Notes: generated from the letters alone by a model not told the origin. A stretch of DNA of 64,000 bases from Zhouia amylolytica (GCF_900116365.1 NZ_FPAG01000002.1:62001-126000), one strand, 5' to 3'; positions 1-8,500 are shown, counted from the stretch's first letter. Numbers and translations: made by a program.

Positions 1-237
1 ACCACTTAAACTTTCAATTTTAACGAATCTTTGAAAAGGACTAATAAAAACTTTTTGGATCATAAGTTATACGGGATGGTAATTTAAGGGATGAAGATAA
101 AAAATAAAACTGATTTATGACGCTTCACAAGTACGGTTCTATGGGGGGTAGGGGATAATTTTTTGAAAAATGGCCAGGTGATTGATGCGTAACAAAAGCT
201 TAATCAAATATTTTTAGTTTAATTAATTGAGGTTTGT

Positions 238-245
238 TACTTTTG
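238..245 (+). promoter_or_regulatory. promoter -7 box for sucC
   Basis: TACTTTTG matches the Bacteroidota -7 consensus TAnnTTTG and lies 28 bp before the sucC ATG. No convincing -33 TTG was picked out. The predicted transcript would have a leader of about 20 nt. Confidence 0.65.
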
Positions 246-272
246 CCTAGCTAAAATATACAACTGCTCATT

Positions 273-1466
273 ATGAATTTACACGAATATCAAGGAAAAG
301 AAATATTAGCAAGTTTTGGTGTAAAGGTTCAGCGTGGTATTGTAGCACACAATCCACAGGAAGCTGTAGCCGGTGCCAAGCAATTAACAGAAGAAACCGG
401 AACAGGTTGGCATGTAATTAAAGCCCAAATTCACGCAGGTGGTCGTGGAAAAGGTGGCGGAGTAAAGCTTGCTAAAAACCTTAAGGAAGTAGAAGATATA
501 GCAGATCAAATCATCGGAATGGATTTGGTTACTCCACAAACTTCGAAAGAGGGTAAAAGGGTACACCAGGTATTAGTAGCCGAAGATGTTTATTATCCGG
601 GTCCAAGTGAAACTTCAGAATTTTATATGTCGGTACTTTTAGACCGAAGTAAGGGACGTAATATGATTATGTACTCTACTGAAGGAGGAATGGATATTGA
701 AGAAGTTGCAGAAAAAACACCTCATTTAATTTTTAATGAAGAGGTTGATCCAGCTATCGGTTTAATGCCTTTCCAGGCGAGAAGAATAGCTTTTAATTTA
801 GGCCTTTCAGGTAATGCCTTTAAAGAAATGGTGAAGTTTGTTAGTTCACTATATACAGCTTATGTAAAGTCTGATGCTTCATTATTTGAAATCAACCCTG
901 TGTTAAAAACATCGGATGACAAAATTTTAGCTGTTGATGCTAAAGTAACTATTGACGATAACGCATTGTATCGTCACGCTGATTATGCAGAGATGAGAGA
1001 CCTTCGAGAAGAAGATCCGATTGAAGTAGAAGCAAAGGCTGCCGGGTTAAACTTTGTTAATCTTGATGGGAATGTTGGATGTATGGTTAATGGAGCTGGT
1101 CTGGCTATGGCTACTATGGATCTAATTAAGATGGCTGGAGGAGCTCCTGCTAACTTTTTAGATGTAGGAGGGACTGCTGATGCTAAGCGTGTTGAAACGG
1201 CTTTCCGTATCATTTTAAAAGATACTAATGTGAAGGCGATATTGGTAAATATCTTTGGAGGTATTGTACGTTGTGATCGAGTTGCTCAAGGTATTGTAGA
1301 TGCATACAAAAATATGGGTGATGCTATCAATGTACCAATTATTGTTCGTTTACAAGGAACCAATGCTGAGATAGCTAAGGAACTTATCGATAATTCTGGA
1401 TTAGCTGTACATTCGGCGATTGAATTCCAAGAAGCTGCTGATAAAGTTCAGGAAGTATTAAAGTAA
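273..1466 (+). CDS. sucC: succinate--CoA ligase (ADP-forming) subunit beta
   Basis: Beta subunit of succinyl-CoA synthetase, the TCA-cycle enzyme that converts succinyl-CoA to succinate with substrate-level phosphorylation. The 397-residue length is the usual family length. The N-terminal half is an ATP-grasp fold opening with MNLHEYQGKEIL and the glycine-rich stretch GGRGKGGGVKLA near residue 56. The C-terminal CoA-ligase domain carries NGAGLAMATMDLIK and NIFGGIVRCDRVAQGI, which contact the phosphohistidine loop of the alpha subunit. The sucD partner is not adjacent. The gene has its own promoter box and a strong downstream hairpin terminator, so it is monocistronic here. Identification is secure from sequence conservation. 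Confidence 0.97.
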   Translation: MNLHEYQGKEILASFGVKVQRGIVAHNPQEAVAGAKQLTEETGTGWHVIKAQIHAGGRGKGGGVKLAKNLKEVEDIADQIIGMDLVTPQTSKEGKRVHQVLVAEDVYYPGPSETSEFYMSVLLDRSKGRNMIMYSTEGGMDIEEVAEKTPHLIFNEEVDPAIGLMPFQARRIAFNLGLSGNAFKEMVKFVSSLYTAYVKSDASLFEINPVLKTSDDKILAVDAKVTIDDNALYRHADYAEMRDLREEDPIEVEAKAAGLNFVNLDGNVGCMVNGAGLAMATMDLIKMAGGAPANFLDVGGTADAKRVETAFRIILKDTNVKAILVNIFGGIVRCDRVAQGIVDAYKNMGDAINVPIIVRLQGTNAEIAKELIDNSGLAVHSAIEFQEAADKVQEVLK

Positions 1467-1490
1467 TTGATTTTAATATAAATCTTATAG

Positions 1491-1520
1491 AAAGTCCGGC
1501 CTTGGTGCCGGACTTTTTTT
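1491..1520 (+). terminator. rho-independent terminator of sucC
   Basis: Perfect 10-bp stem (AAAGTCCGGC at 1491-1500 against 1507-1516) with loop CTTGGT and a run of T to 1520, starting 24 bp after the sucC stop. Confidence 0.9.
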
Positions 1521-1579
1521 GTTATGTCAGTGTAAAGTAGTGGGGGATGAAGGCATGAATTGTAAACTTAATGTTAGTT

Positions 1580-1622
1580 AGCCTTTGTGTTCATTTATTG
1601 AACGAATTGGAGGCTTTTTTTT
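1580..1622 (+). terminator. second terminator-like hairpin downstream of sucC
   Basis: An outer stem AGCCTTT / GGAGGCT (two G-U pairs) encloses an inner stem GTTCA / TGAAC with loop TTTAT and is followed by eight T residues. It is either a backup terminator for sucC or the 3' end of a small transcript between 1521 and 1622. No TAnnTTTG box was found just upstream, so the backup reading is favoured. Confidence 0.45.
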
Positions 1623-1883
1623 AAGGTTATAGCATGATTTTAGGGCTAACTTTTAATTAAATTCAATAGTGTACGTTCTTTTTATTAAAGTCGTTAATCC
1701 TATGATGTATCTTCTGTTAAAAGAGCACTTAATCGATTAGGAGTTCATTCGTTTGGGGTTCAAGGGGCTTACGTTCTTTTGTTGTCGTAAGTTACTGTTT
1801 TTCAGGTGTATTAGGTTAATGTAAAGAGGTTTAAATGTAAGTTAAGGATGACAGAAAATGGTGATTATTTTGTTGATGTGGGC

Positions 1884-1891
1884 TACATTTG
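1884..1891 (+). promoter_or_regulatory. promoter -7 box for the small secreted protein gene
   Basis: TACATTTG matches TAnnTTTG. Transcription would start near 1897, which excludes the upstream in-frame TTG at 1889 as a start and supports the ATG at 1922. Confidence 0.65.
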
Positions 1892-1921
1892 TATTGTAAT
1901 CAAAAAACAACACAAAAGACT

Positions 1922-2260
1922 ATGAAAGCATTAACAAAAATCATCGCAACTGCCGTTTTAGTTTTATCGGCAAACATGGCAACGGCCAATGTAGAACCAA
2001 AGACTTCTGAGGATGAAGTTACCAAGGAATTGAAAAGTTTACTTGGCACTCCCGGTGTTGAGTTTAAAAATCGTGAGCTTACTGCAACTGTTTTCTTCAT
2101 TATTAACAAGTCTAATGAAATAGTAGTTTCAGATGTTGAAGCTGAAAATGAACTTGTGGAGTATTATATTAAAAGCAGGTTAAACTATCAAAAAGTAGAA
2201 ACTCAAAAGTTAGTTAAGGGTAAGAGTTACAAAGTATCCGTTACCGTTAAGGGGGAATAG
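1922..2260 (+). CDS. small secreted protein of unknown function
   Basis: A 112-residue protein with a clear signal peptide (MKALTKIIATAVLVLSANM, cleavage probably after ATA near residue 23). The mature part is acidic and lysine-rich, with alternating hydrophobic residues suggesting beta strands (ATVFFIINKSNEIVVSDVEAE, YKVSVTV). The shape resembles small periplasmic proteins common in flavobacteria that follow a TonB-like carboxy-terminal beta pattern, but I do not recognise a family. The ATG at 1922 is preferred over the in-frame TTG at 1889 because the promoter box overlaps the latter. It is monocistronic, with its own promoter and a bidirectional terminator downstream. Confidence 0.75.
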   Translation: MKALTKIIATAVLVLSANMATANVEPKTSEDEVTKELKSLLGTPGVEFKNRELTATVFFIINKSNEIVVSDVEAENELVEYYIKSRLNYQKVETQKLVKGKSYKVSVTVKGE

Positions 2261-2281
2261 TAGCATATACTTTGGTTGTTA

Positions 2282-2307
2282 AAAGCTCGCGGATTGCGGG
2301 CTTTTTT
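2282..2307. terminator. bidirectional terminator between convergent genes
   Basis: Nine-bp stem (AAAGCTCGC at 2282-2290 against GCGGGCTTT at 2296-2304, one G-T pair), loop GGATT and a T run, lying in the 51-bp gap between two convergent genes. Confidence 0.85.
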
Positions 2308-2311
2308 ATTT

Positions 2312-3115
2312 TTAATAATAGCCTTTTAAAAGCCATTTATAGGCTTTTGGAAATTCCTTTCCCCAAAAGTGTTCATTGTGCTTTTGATTCTTGACAATGT
2401 AGTGTTTTATGTTTTTTTGGGGAATGTGTTTTTCTAAAAGTAGTTTCACCATTTTCTCCTGATCGGGTATCATGTTTTCCCCTTCCTCGGCGCCAGTAGC
2501 AAAATAGATTTTTACATTGGGTACGTTTTCCATGTTTTCTATCATAGAAAATATTTGATCCGAATACCAAAAACTTGGTGAAAACACTCCTGCCTGACCA
2601 AAGGTGTCCTGGTATTGAAAAATAGCATAAAATGAAATCAGGCCACCCAAAGAGCTGCCGAAAATTGTAGTGTGTTCGCGATCTGGTAAGGTCCTGAAGG
2701 TCAGGTCGATGTGGGGTTTGACGGTTTCTACTATAAAATCTAAATAATCATTTCCTTTTCCACCTTTATAATCTGGATGTTCAAAAGGAGTTAACTCATC
2801 AATTCTTTTTTTGTTTCCATGTTCTATTGCTACAATAATGGTCTCCGCATTTAAATGGTCTAAACTCTCGTCAACATGCCATTCACCGGCATAGGAGGTG
2901 TTAATGTCAAACAAGTTTTGTGCATCATGCATATAAATTACCGGATACCTTTTGGTTGAAGTATTGTAATTTTTGGGTAGGTAGATCCAGATTCTTTTAT
3001 TGGTTTTTAGTTGAGGTGCCTCAATGACGAAATTCGAAACTTGTATCGAAGCAGTTGTTTGCGCGTTAATTTGAACGATAAATAATAATATAAAACCAAG
3101 AATATATGGTCGCAT
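2312..3115 (-). CDS. secreted alpha/beta hydrolase, esterase D / enterochelin-esterase-like
   Basis: Putative exported serine esterase of 267 residues. Residues 1-18 form a signal peptide (ending VQINAQ). The alpha/beta-hydrolase core follows, with YMHDAQNLFD near 61-70, the nucleophile elbow GSSLGG placing the catalytic serine at about S155, and a C-terminal KHNEHFW that supplies the catalytic histidine (about H246). The acid residue is probably in ATGAEEGEN near 206-214. Relatives in Bacteroidota are annotated as predicted hydrolases of the alpha/beta superfamily (esterase D family, siderophore-esterase-like), but no siderophore genes are nearby, so the substrate is unknown. It is a stand-alone gene convergent with the small secreted protein gene. 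Confidence 0.88.
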   Translation of the reverse strand: MRPYILGFILLFIVQINAQTTASIQVSNFVIEAPQLKTNKRIWIYLPKNYNTSTKRYPVIYMHDAQNLFDINTSYAGEWHVDESLDHLNAETIIVAIEHGNKKRIDELTPFEHPDYKGGKGNDYLDFIVETVKPHIDLTFRTLPDREHTTIFGSSLGGLISFYAIFQYQDTFGQAGVFSPSFWYSDQIFSMIENMENVPNVKIYFATGAEEGENMIPDQEKMVKLLLEKHIPQKNIKHYIVKNQKHNEHFWGKEFPKAYKWLLKGYY

Positions 3116-3156
3116 CTTGAAACTTTTTATATTTTTAATACTTAAATATAGTAAAT

Positions 3157-3558
3157 ATGAGCAACCAATCTGAAAAATTAAGTTTACTGTCCGAATTAAT
3201 CGCGTTAATTAGGGCTGATCATAAGATCACCGAGAAGGAGGTTGGGTTTTTGAAGATGATTGCGGCTAGTCTGGGGGTTGCTGAAAGTGATTTGGACAAA
3301 TTGTATCAATCTAATGTTCCATTCGTTCCTCCTGCCTCGGAGGCCCAAAGGATTCTTCAGTTTCACAGGATGATACTCTTAATGAATGTTGACCAGCAGG
3401 AACATCCTGATGAGTTAAATAAAGTTATGGAGTTGGGGGTTCGGTTAGGATTAAGTCCATTTGCTATTCATCAGGTATTAAAGGTTATGCATCAATATGA
3501 AGATAAGGTTGTGCCTCCGGATATACTAATTAATATTTTCAAAGCACAATATAATTAG
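3157..3558 (+). CDS. TerB-like helical protein
   Basis: A 133-residue all-helical cytoplasmic protein without signal peptide or membrane segment. The opening LLSELIALIRADHKITEKEVGFLKMIAASLGV matches the TerB/DjlA-type helical pattern (acidic residues spaced along helices, I-A-x-A-D-x-x-I-T-x-x-E), known from tellurite-resistance proteins but mostly of unknown function when alone. My recollection is that close homologues in flavobacteria are sometimes labelled excinuclease ABC subunit B, presumably by transfer from the nearby real uvrB; nothing here resembles UvrB. It is divergent from the esterase gene, with a 41-bp gap. Confidence 0.7.
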   Translation: MSNQSEKLSLLSELIALIRADHKITEKEVGFLKMIAASLGVAESDLDKLYQSNVPFVPPASEAQRILQFHRMILLMNVDQQEHPDELNKVMELGVRLGLSPFAIHQVLKVMHQYEDKVVPPDILINIFKAQYN

Positions 3559-3879
3559 TGATCCATCATGCCATTTATTTTACTCCTGAATTCTATGAAT
3601 AATTGGGAGGAACTAACATATTCTTGTCAGGACTTCTTTTCCATATTATGAACTGCATTTTTATTACTTCTGTTGGCAGGATCATTTTTTAAGTTTTTGA
3701 TTTTTCTAAAATATGCTAACATATCTGTTTTTCAGGGTGGCGTTTCAATTCTTCTGTTTTCTTTAATATTAATAGCTATTGAATTGGGTTTTGCCATTCA
3801 TTTTCAGATAATTTATTGTTGGCTTGTTAATGGGAAGATGACAAAATTGTTAGAATTAATCATTTCACACAGGTTGATG

Positions 3880-3924
3880 CGACATTATGTCATTTACTAG
3901 AAGATTTAAAATGACATAATGTCG
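3880..3924. promoter_or_regulatory. double-palindrome operator upstream of hsp20
   Basis: Two perfect 16-bp inverted arms, CGACATTATGTCATTT at 3880-3895 and its exact reverse complement at 3909-3924, are separated by 13 bp. Each arm itself contains an 11-bp palindrome (GACAT-W-ATGTC) centred at 3886 and 3918, 32 bp apart or about three helical turns. The downstream arm abuts the -7 box at 3931, so it occupies roughly -36 to -21 and would block or recruit RNA polymerase. It is neither CIRCE nor HAIR. The regulator is unknown. Confidence 0.75.
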
Positions 3925-3930
3925 TTATTT

Positions 3931-3938
3931 TATGTTTG
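3931..3938 (+). promoter_or_regulatory. promoter -7 box for hsp20
   Basis: TATGTTTG matches TAnnTTTG, 64 bp before the hsp20 ATG and 6 bp after the operator arm, giving a predicted leader of about 57 nt. Confidence 0.65.
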
Positions 3939-4001
3939 GAATTAATTTTGACTTAAGCACAATGAATTAATAATAGAAGTCGAATCAAAAAGATTATAAA
4001 A

Positions 4002-4436
4002 ATGAACTTAGTGAAAAGAAACCCAAACGTATTATTTCCTTCATTGCTAGACGAGTTATTTAAGAATGATTGGTTTGAAGGGAAAGAGGTAAGGAATTTT
4101 AATGCACCAGCTGTTAATATCAGAGAAAGTGAAAGTGGTTATGCTTTAGAGTTGGCAGTACCTGGTTTGAAGAAGGAAGACTTTAATATTGCGATTGATG
4201 AGAACGTTTTAACTATTTCTTCAGAGACTAAATCTGAAAAGGAAACCCATAATGAAGAAGGTAAGTATACCAGAAAGGAATTTAACTATGCCTCATTCAG
4301 CAGATCATTTACGCTGCCTGAAACTGTTGATGAGGAAAGTGTGAATGCTAGTTACTCTGATGGAGTTTTAACCATCGCATTGCCTAAAAAGCAAGAAGCA
4401 TTACCAAAGCAAAAGAGAATGATTTCAATTTCTTAA
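4002..4436 (+). CDS. Hsp20/alpha-crystallin small heat-shock protein
   Basis: ATP-independent holdase that binds unfolding proteins in the cytoplasm. The 144 residues are typical. The N-terminal arm (MNLVKRNPNVLFPSLLDELF) precedes the alpha-crystallin domain from about 35 to 130, including PAVNIRESESGYALELAVPGL, FNIAIDENVLTISSE and the conserved DGVLTIALPKK near residue 120. The C-terminal I-S-I motif (MISIS) is the oligomerisation IxI/V anchor. The gene is monocistronic behind a 443-bp upstream region with an elaborate palindromic operator, suggesting tight stress control, and is closed by a strong terminator shared with uvrB. Confidence 0.96.
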   Translation: MNLVKRNPNVLFPSLLDELFKNDWFEGKEVRNFNAPAVNIRESESGYALELAVPGLKKEDFNIAIDENVLTISSETKSEKETHNEEGKYTRKEFNYASFSRSFTLPETVDEESVNASYSDGVLTIALPKKQEALPKQKRMISIS

Positions 4437-4488
4437 ATAGAAGTAGTGTAGTTTTTTCATAATTAGATTATTGGTTAGTTAGTTAATG

Positions 4489-4514
4489 AAAACGCCCCTA
4501 TTGAGGGGCGTTTT
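4489..4514. terminator. bidirectional terminator between hsp20 and uvrB
   Basis: An 11-bp stem (AAAACGCCCCT at 4489-4499 against 4504-4514) with loop ATTG, flanked by A and T runs, in the convergent gap. Confidence 0.9.
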
Positions 4515-4515
4515 T

Positions 4516-6504
4516 TTATTTTTTTTCCTGGAGTGTCTTTATATCATCTCGCAGCTTTGCTGCCTGAATGAAATCAAGATCTTTGGCTGCTTTTTCCATT
4601 GCTTTGCGCTTTTCTCTTATCAGTTTCTCTATATCTTCTTTTGTTAAGTAAGTCAATTCAGCTTCCGCAGCCTGACCTAGCCCATTGTTTTGTTCGTAAT
4701 CATCCGGAGCACTTTTCGTAAGGATGTTTTGGAAGTTTTTCTTTAAAGCAGTTGGAGTGATGTTGTTAGCTTTATTGTAGCTAATTTGTTTTTCTCTTCT
4801 ATAATTAGTTTCATCGATAGTTTTTTGCATGCTATTGGTAATCTTATCCGCATACATTATGGCTTTTCCGTTTAAGTTTCTGGCAGCCCTTCCTACTGTT
4901 TGCGTTAATGATCTGGCACTTCTCAAAAAACCTTCTTTATCGGCATCCAATATTGCAACCAGAGAGACTTCGGGTAGATCCAATCCTTCTCTTAACAGGT
5001 TAACTCCTACCAATACATCGAATAATCCTTTTCTGAGGTCCTGCATTATTTCTACACGTTCAAGGGTGTCAATATCAGAATGAATGTAGCGGCATCTTAT
5101 GCCTGTCCGTGTCAGGTATTTTGTTAGTTCCTCAGCCATGCGTTTAGTCAAAGTGGTCACCAATACCCGTTCGTCTTTTTCTACCCTTTGTTGAATTTCT
5201 TCCATCAGGTCGTCGATCTGATTTTCGCTTGGGCGCACTTCGATTTCCGGATCCAAGAGTCCAGTTGGACGAATAACCTGTTCGACATAAACGCCATCAC
5301 TTAATTCCAGTTCATAGTCAGCAGGGGTTGCTGATACGTATATTACCTGATTTTGAAGCGCTTCAAATTCTTCAAATTTAAGTGGACGGTTATCCATTGC
5401 TGCCGGCAATCTAAACCCATAATCGACCAAAGTTTCTTTTCTACTTCTGTCTCCTCCGTACATCGCATGCACCTGAGGTATTGTCACATGGCTTTCGTCA
5501 ACAACCATTAAATAATCATCAGGGAAATAGTCCAATAGGCAGAAAGGTCTTGTTCCTGGTTCTCTACCATCCAGATATCTGGAATAATTCTCAATACCTG
5601 AACAATATCCTAGTTCCCGGATCATTTCCAAATCAAAGTTAGTGCGTTCTTCAAGACGTTTAGCCTCTAGATGCTTACCTATCTCTTTAAAATAATCCAC
5701 TTGTTTTACCATATCATCCTGAATCATATGAATTGCGTTTTGCAACACATCAGGAGAGGTTACAAACATATTGGCAGGATAGATATTCAGGCGATCATAT
5801 TTCTCAATCAGGGCATTGTTGGTGGGGTCAAATGCTTCAATTTCTTCTATCTCATCTCCGAAGAAATGAATTCTGTATGCGTGATCAGCATAACTAGGGT
5901 ATACATCGACCACATCTCCTTTAACCCTGAAATTTCCATTTACAAATTCAGCAGTAGTCCTGGAATAGAGGCTTTGCACTAATTGATGAAGAAATTTTGT
6001 TCTTGAGATTACCTGATCACGTTCAATTTTAATGACATTTTTTTGAAACTCTACGGGGTTACCGATTCCGTACAAACATGAAACTGAAGCTACGACCAAT
6101 ACATCTCTTCGTCCTGAAAGTAAGGCAGAAGTGGCACTAAGCCTAAGCTTTTCAATTTCATCATTTATGGACAAGTCTTTTTCTATATAGGTTCCGGTAA
6201 CAGGGAGGTATGCCTCAGGTTGGTAATAATCGTAATAAGAGACAAAATATTCTACCGCGTTATCCGGGAAGAATTGTTTGAATTCTGAGTACAATTGGGC
6301 AGCAAGTGTTTTGTTGTGAGCAAGAACCAATGTAGGTCGTTGAACATTTTCGACGACATTTGCGACTGTAAAGGTTTTCCCTGATCCAGTTACCCCCAGG
6401 AGTGTTTGAAATCGTTCGTCGGTTTCTATACCAGCAGCTAATTGTCTGATAGCTTCCGGCTGATCTCCTGTAGGTTGATATTCTGATACTATTTTAAATT
6501 TCAC
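4516..6504 (-). CDS. uvrB: excinuclease ABC subunit UvrB
   Basis: DNA-damage verification subunit of nucleotide excision repair. It is loaded by UvrA, inserts a beta-hairpin at the lesion and recruits UvrC. The 662 residues match the family. Walker A is GVTGSGKT at about 37-44; the beta-hairpin tyrosines are in [16 protein letters not shown] near 88-103; the Walker B region is [10 protein letters not shown]; helicase motif VI is QTVGRAARN; and the C-terminal UVR coiled-coil is [23 protein letters not shown], which binds UvrC. It is monocistronic with a promoter box at 6558-6565. uvrA and uvrC are not in the window. Confidence 0.98.
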   Translation of the reverse strand: MKFKIVSEYQPTGDQPEAIRQLAAGIETDERFQTLLGVTGSGKTFTVANVVENVQRPTLVLAHNKTLAAQLYSEFKQFFPDNAVEYFVSYYDYYQPEAYLPVTGTYIEKDLSINDEIEKLRLSATSALLSGRRDVLVVASVSCLYGIGNPVEFQKNVIKIERDQVISRTKFLHQLVQSLYSRTTAEFVNGNFRVKGDVVDVYPSYADHAYRIHFFGDEIEEIEAFDPTNNALIEKYDRLNIYPANMFVTSPDVLQNAIHMIQDDMVKQVDYFKEIGKHLEAKRLEERTNFDLEMIRELGYCSGIENYSRYLDGREPGTRPFCLLDYFPDDYLMVVDESHVTIPQVHAMYGGDRSRKETLVDYGFRLPAAMDNRPLKFEEFEALQNQVIYVSATPADYELELSDGVYVEQVIRPTGLLDPEIEVRPSENQIDDLMEEIQQRVEKDERVLVTTLTKRMAEELTKYLTRTGIRCRYIHSDIDTLERVEIMQDLRKGLFDVLVGVNLLREGLDLPEVSLVAILDADKEGFLRSARSLTQTVGRAARNLNGKAIMYADKITNSMQKTIDETNYRREKQISYNKANNITPTALKKNFQNILTKSAPDDYEQNNGLGQAAEAELTYLTKEDIEKLIREKRKAMEKAAKDLDFIQAAKLRDDIKTLQEKK

Positions 6505-6557
6505 AGCTATAAGCTTCTATTAATTAATAGGTTCCCTCATTATGCAGGATGGGTATA

Positions 6558-6565
6558 CAAAGCTA
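6558..6565 (-). promoter_or_regulatory. promoter -7 box for uvrB
   Basis: On the minus strand the sequence reads TAGCTTTG (TAnnTTTG), giving a leader of about 45 nt before the uvrB ATG at 6504. Confidence 0.6.
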
Positions 6566-6654
6566 ATAAACTGTATAAGAAAAACTGTTTAAGTAATTAT
6601 AAATTTAATACTTATTGCTATTGAACAATTTGGATGATACACATTAAAATTCGT

Positions 6655-7485
6655 TTACAAGTCTCTCTTTTTTAAGATCAAATAAGACCAGTAAACGAAG
6701 AGTGCTGTCCATACTAAAACAATTAAAATCTCATACCATTGCACGCCAAAATCGTAAGATATATCTTCTCCTATTTGTTGTGCGACTGATTTAACCGCTC
6801 CAAGTCTTGTGAAAGGTTCTTTAATTAAATTGCTCATCGCATTTAATGGGAGGAAAGTCAGTACGTTTGAGGCAAAATTCTCATCGAATTTCCATCTAAG
6901 AACCAGGTATATCATTCCTTCGATAAATTGCCACAAGATCAGAAAACCCAGTGCAAATGCCGATCTCTTTACCAGCATGCCTAAAAAAAGACAAAACGAA
7001 AAGAAGCCAATAAGCTTTATGAAGAAGGCAAACAAGAATTCTAAATCTGATAAAATGATCGATATTTCATTGAAGTCAGAATATATTAATCCTAAAATCA
7101 GAGAAACAACAAAGATGAATACGGTTGAAATTGCTGAAAAGCCTACTACGGTCAAGAACTTTGACAGCACAAATTCTCTCTTGCTCAGGCCGTCGATCAG
7201 GTTTTGTTTAATGGTTTTGTTGCTATATTCGTTCGCCATCATCGAAACAATAACTATGGCCAGGAAAAGCTTGAAAAAGGCTGCTACAAAGGTGTTAAAA
7301 TGCCAGATATACGGAAAATTAAAGATCCCTTCCTTCGCTAAATGAAATTTAATGGGACCAATGTCAAATTTAATTGCAGCGATCAGAGCTATAGAGGTTA
7401 ATAGAAAGAAGTAGGCTATAATTAAAAACTTACTCACTCTACTGTTCCACAGTTTAATAAATTCTATTTCTAAAAGACGTAACAT
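6655..7485 (-). CDS. ABC-2 type transporter permease
   Basis: Membrane subunit of an ABC exporter, 276 residues with six predicted transmembrane segments (for example FLIIAYFFLLTSIALIAA near 20-37, and a final LIVLVWTALFVYWSYLIL). The opening MLRLLEIEFIKLWNSR is the cytoplasmic helix typical of ABC-2 permeases of the bacitracin/lantibiotic-immunity type. The C-terminal KKRDL is typical of this subfamily. It lies 22 bp downstream of its ATPase on the same strand, so the two form one exporter. The substrate cannot be inferred; related pairs move peptides, antibiotics or act in gliding (GldF/GldG-like), but the gliding signature is not evident. Confidence 0.9.
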   Translation of the reverse strand: MLRLLEIEFIKLWNSRVSKFLIIAYFFLLTSIALIAAIKFDIGPIKFHLAKEGIFNFPYIWHFNTFVAAFFKLFLAIVIVSMMANEYSNKTIKQNLIDGLSKREFVLSKFLTVVGFSAISTVFIFVVSLILGLIYSDFNEISIILSDLEFLFAFFIKLIGFFSFCLFLGMLVKRSAFALGFLILWQFIEGMIYLVLRWKFDENFASNVLTFLPLNAMSNLIKEPFTRLGAVKSVAQQIGEDISYDFGVQWYEILIVLVWTALFVYWSYLILKKRDL

Positions 7486-7507
7486 ATGGTAGTTTGATTG
7501 ATGATGA

Positions 7508-8410
7508 TTATTTAGATTCGTTGTTGGTTAGCGCTAAGAATTGTTCTTCCAGACTTTCTTTCCTTTTTACTAAATGGGACAGTACAAAACCTTCTTTGAA
7601 CAGATATTCGTTAAAGGTGGCGGCATCCATTGGTTCGTTAAGAAAAGCGGTAATAGTTCCATTTTTTGCAATCACATCTTTAATGGAGGGATGGTTCTTT
7701 AAGAAGGTCGATAGTTTCTTGTTGTCTTCTGTTTTTAATTCAAAGAATCCATGACTTGCAATCATTTCATCTACACGGCCTGAGTATAGTTTAACACCTT
7801 TTCTCAAAACGACCACATGGCTACAGACTTTTTCAACTTCGTCGAGTAAATGAGAGGCTAGTAAAATAGTTGTCCCTGTATTTGCAATTTTGGTTATTAA
7901 CTCTCTTATCTGGTGTATTCCTTGTGGATCTAGCCCATTAGTGGGTTCGTCTAAAATTAAAATCTCCGGATCGTTAAGTAGTGCTGAAGCGATGGCCAGA
8001 CGTTGCTTCATACCGAGGGAATAAGTGCTGAAATTACTATCTTTTCGATCCCACAGTCCAACGAGTTCAAGTTTTTCACGAATCTTACCGGTAGCGACTC
8101 CTTTGATCTTACAGACCAGCTTGAGATTCTTTTCTGCACTCATATACGGATAAAAATTTGGTCGCTCTATAATGGCGCCAACTTTCTTCAAGGCTTCATG
8201 AGTACTGGTTTTTCCATCAAACCAGCTAAAATTACCACTGGTTTTATTAACTACATTCAGTACAATGCCAAGGGTGGTTGATTTACCACTACCGTTTGGT
8301 CCCAGGAGTCCGTAAACATTTCCTTTTTCTATTGTAAAGGAAAGGTCATTGACAGCAACAAGCTTCCCAAATTTTTTAGTGAGGTTGTTAATTGTAAGTA
8401 TGGTATCCAA
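7508..8410 (-). CDS. ABC transporter ATP-binding protein
   Basis: Cytoplasmic ATPase partner of the adjacent ABC-2 permease, 300 residues. Walker A is GPNGSGKST at about 36-44, the signature motif is the variant YSLGMKQR, Walker B is LILDEPTNGLDP and the H-loop histidine is in LLASHLLDEVE. An extra C-terminal domain (about 215-300) follows, as in CcmA/BcrA-type ATPases. The YSLGM signature is typical of antibiotic or peptide exporters and immunity systems. It is the first gene of a two-gene operon. It diverges from the kinase-like gene at 8501. Confidence 0.93.
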   Translation of the reverse strand: MDTILTINNLTKKFGKLVAVNDLSFTIEKGNVYGLLGPNGSGKSTTLGIVLNVVNKTSGNFSWFDGKTSTHEALKKVGAIIERPNFYPYMSAEKNLKLVCKIKGVATGKIREKLELVGLWDRKDSNFSTYSLGMKQRLAIASALLNDPEILILDEPTNGLDPQGIHQIRELITKIANTGTTILLASHLLDEVEKVCSHVVVLRKGVKLYSGRVDEMIASHGFFELKTEDNKKLSTFLKNHPSIKDVIAKNGTITAFLNEPMDAATFNEYLFKEGFVLSHLVKRKESLEEQFLALTNNESK

Positions 8411-8474
8411 AAGAAATTTGTTTTTTGATTGTATTTACTTGACGATCTAACTTAGATTTTGTTACAATATAATG

Positions 8475-8482
8475 TAATTTTG
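8475..8482 (+). promoter_or_regulatory. promoter -7 box for the kinase-like gene
   Basis: TAATTTTG matches TAnnTTTG, 19 bp before the ATG at 8501, giving a very short leader. Confidence 0.55.
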
Positions 8483-8500
8483 ATGAAAACGACTTTATAG

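Larger units (their letters stand above)
1521..1921. other. intergenic stretch between sucC and a small secreted protein gene
   Basis: About 400 bp with no supported protein gene on either strand. It contains a second terminator-like hairpin (1580-1622) and the promoter box of the downstream gene (1884-1891). The sequence TACGTTCTTTT occurs twice (near 1671 and 1769), the second inside a small CTTACG/CGTAAG dyad. No tRNA or known RNA motif was recognised. Confidence 0.5.
3559..4001. other. long regulatory intergenic region upstream of hsp20
   Basis: A 443-bp gap. The distal part (3559-3870) holds no convincing gene; one open frame there (3673-3900) starts at TTG and runs through the operator repeat, so it is rejected. 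The proximal part holds a large inverted repeat and the hsp20 promoter box, annotated separately. Confidence 0.6.

Noticed and set aside
3673-3900. Open frame of 75 residues with two hydrophobic stretches upstream of hsp20
   Set aside because: It starts at TTG, runs through the hsp20 operator repeat, has no promoter box and its composition looks like AT-rich noise.
6809-7345. Long open frame antisense to the ABC-2 permease gene
   Set aside because: It is a shadow of the permease coding strand; the permease has clear membrane topology and its operon partner.
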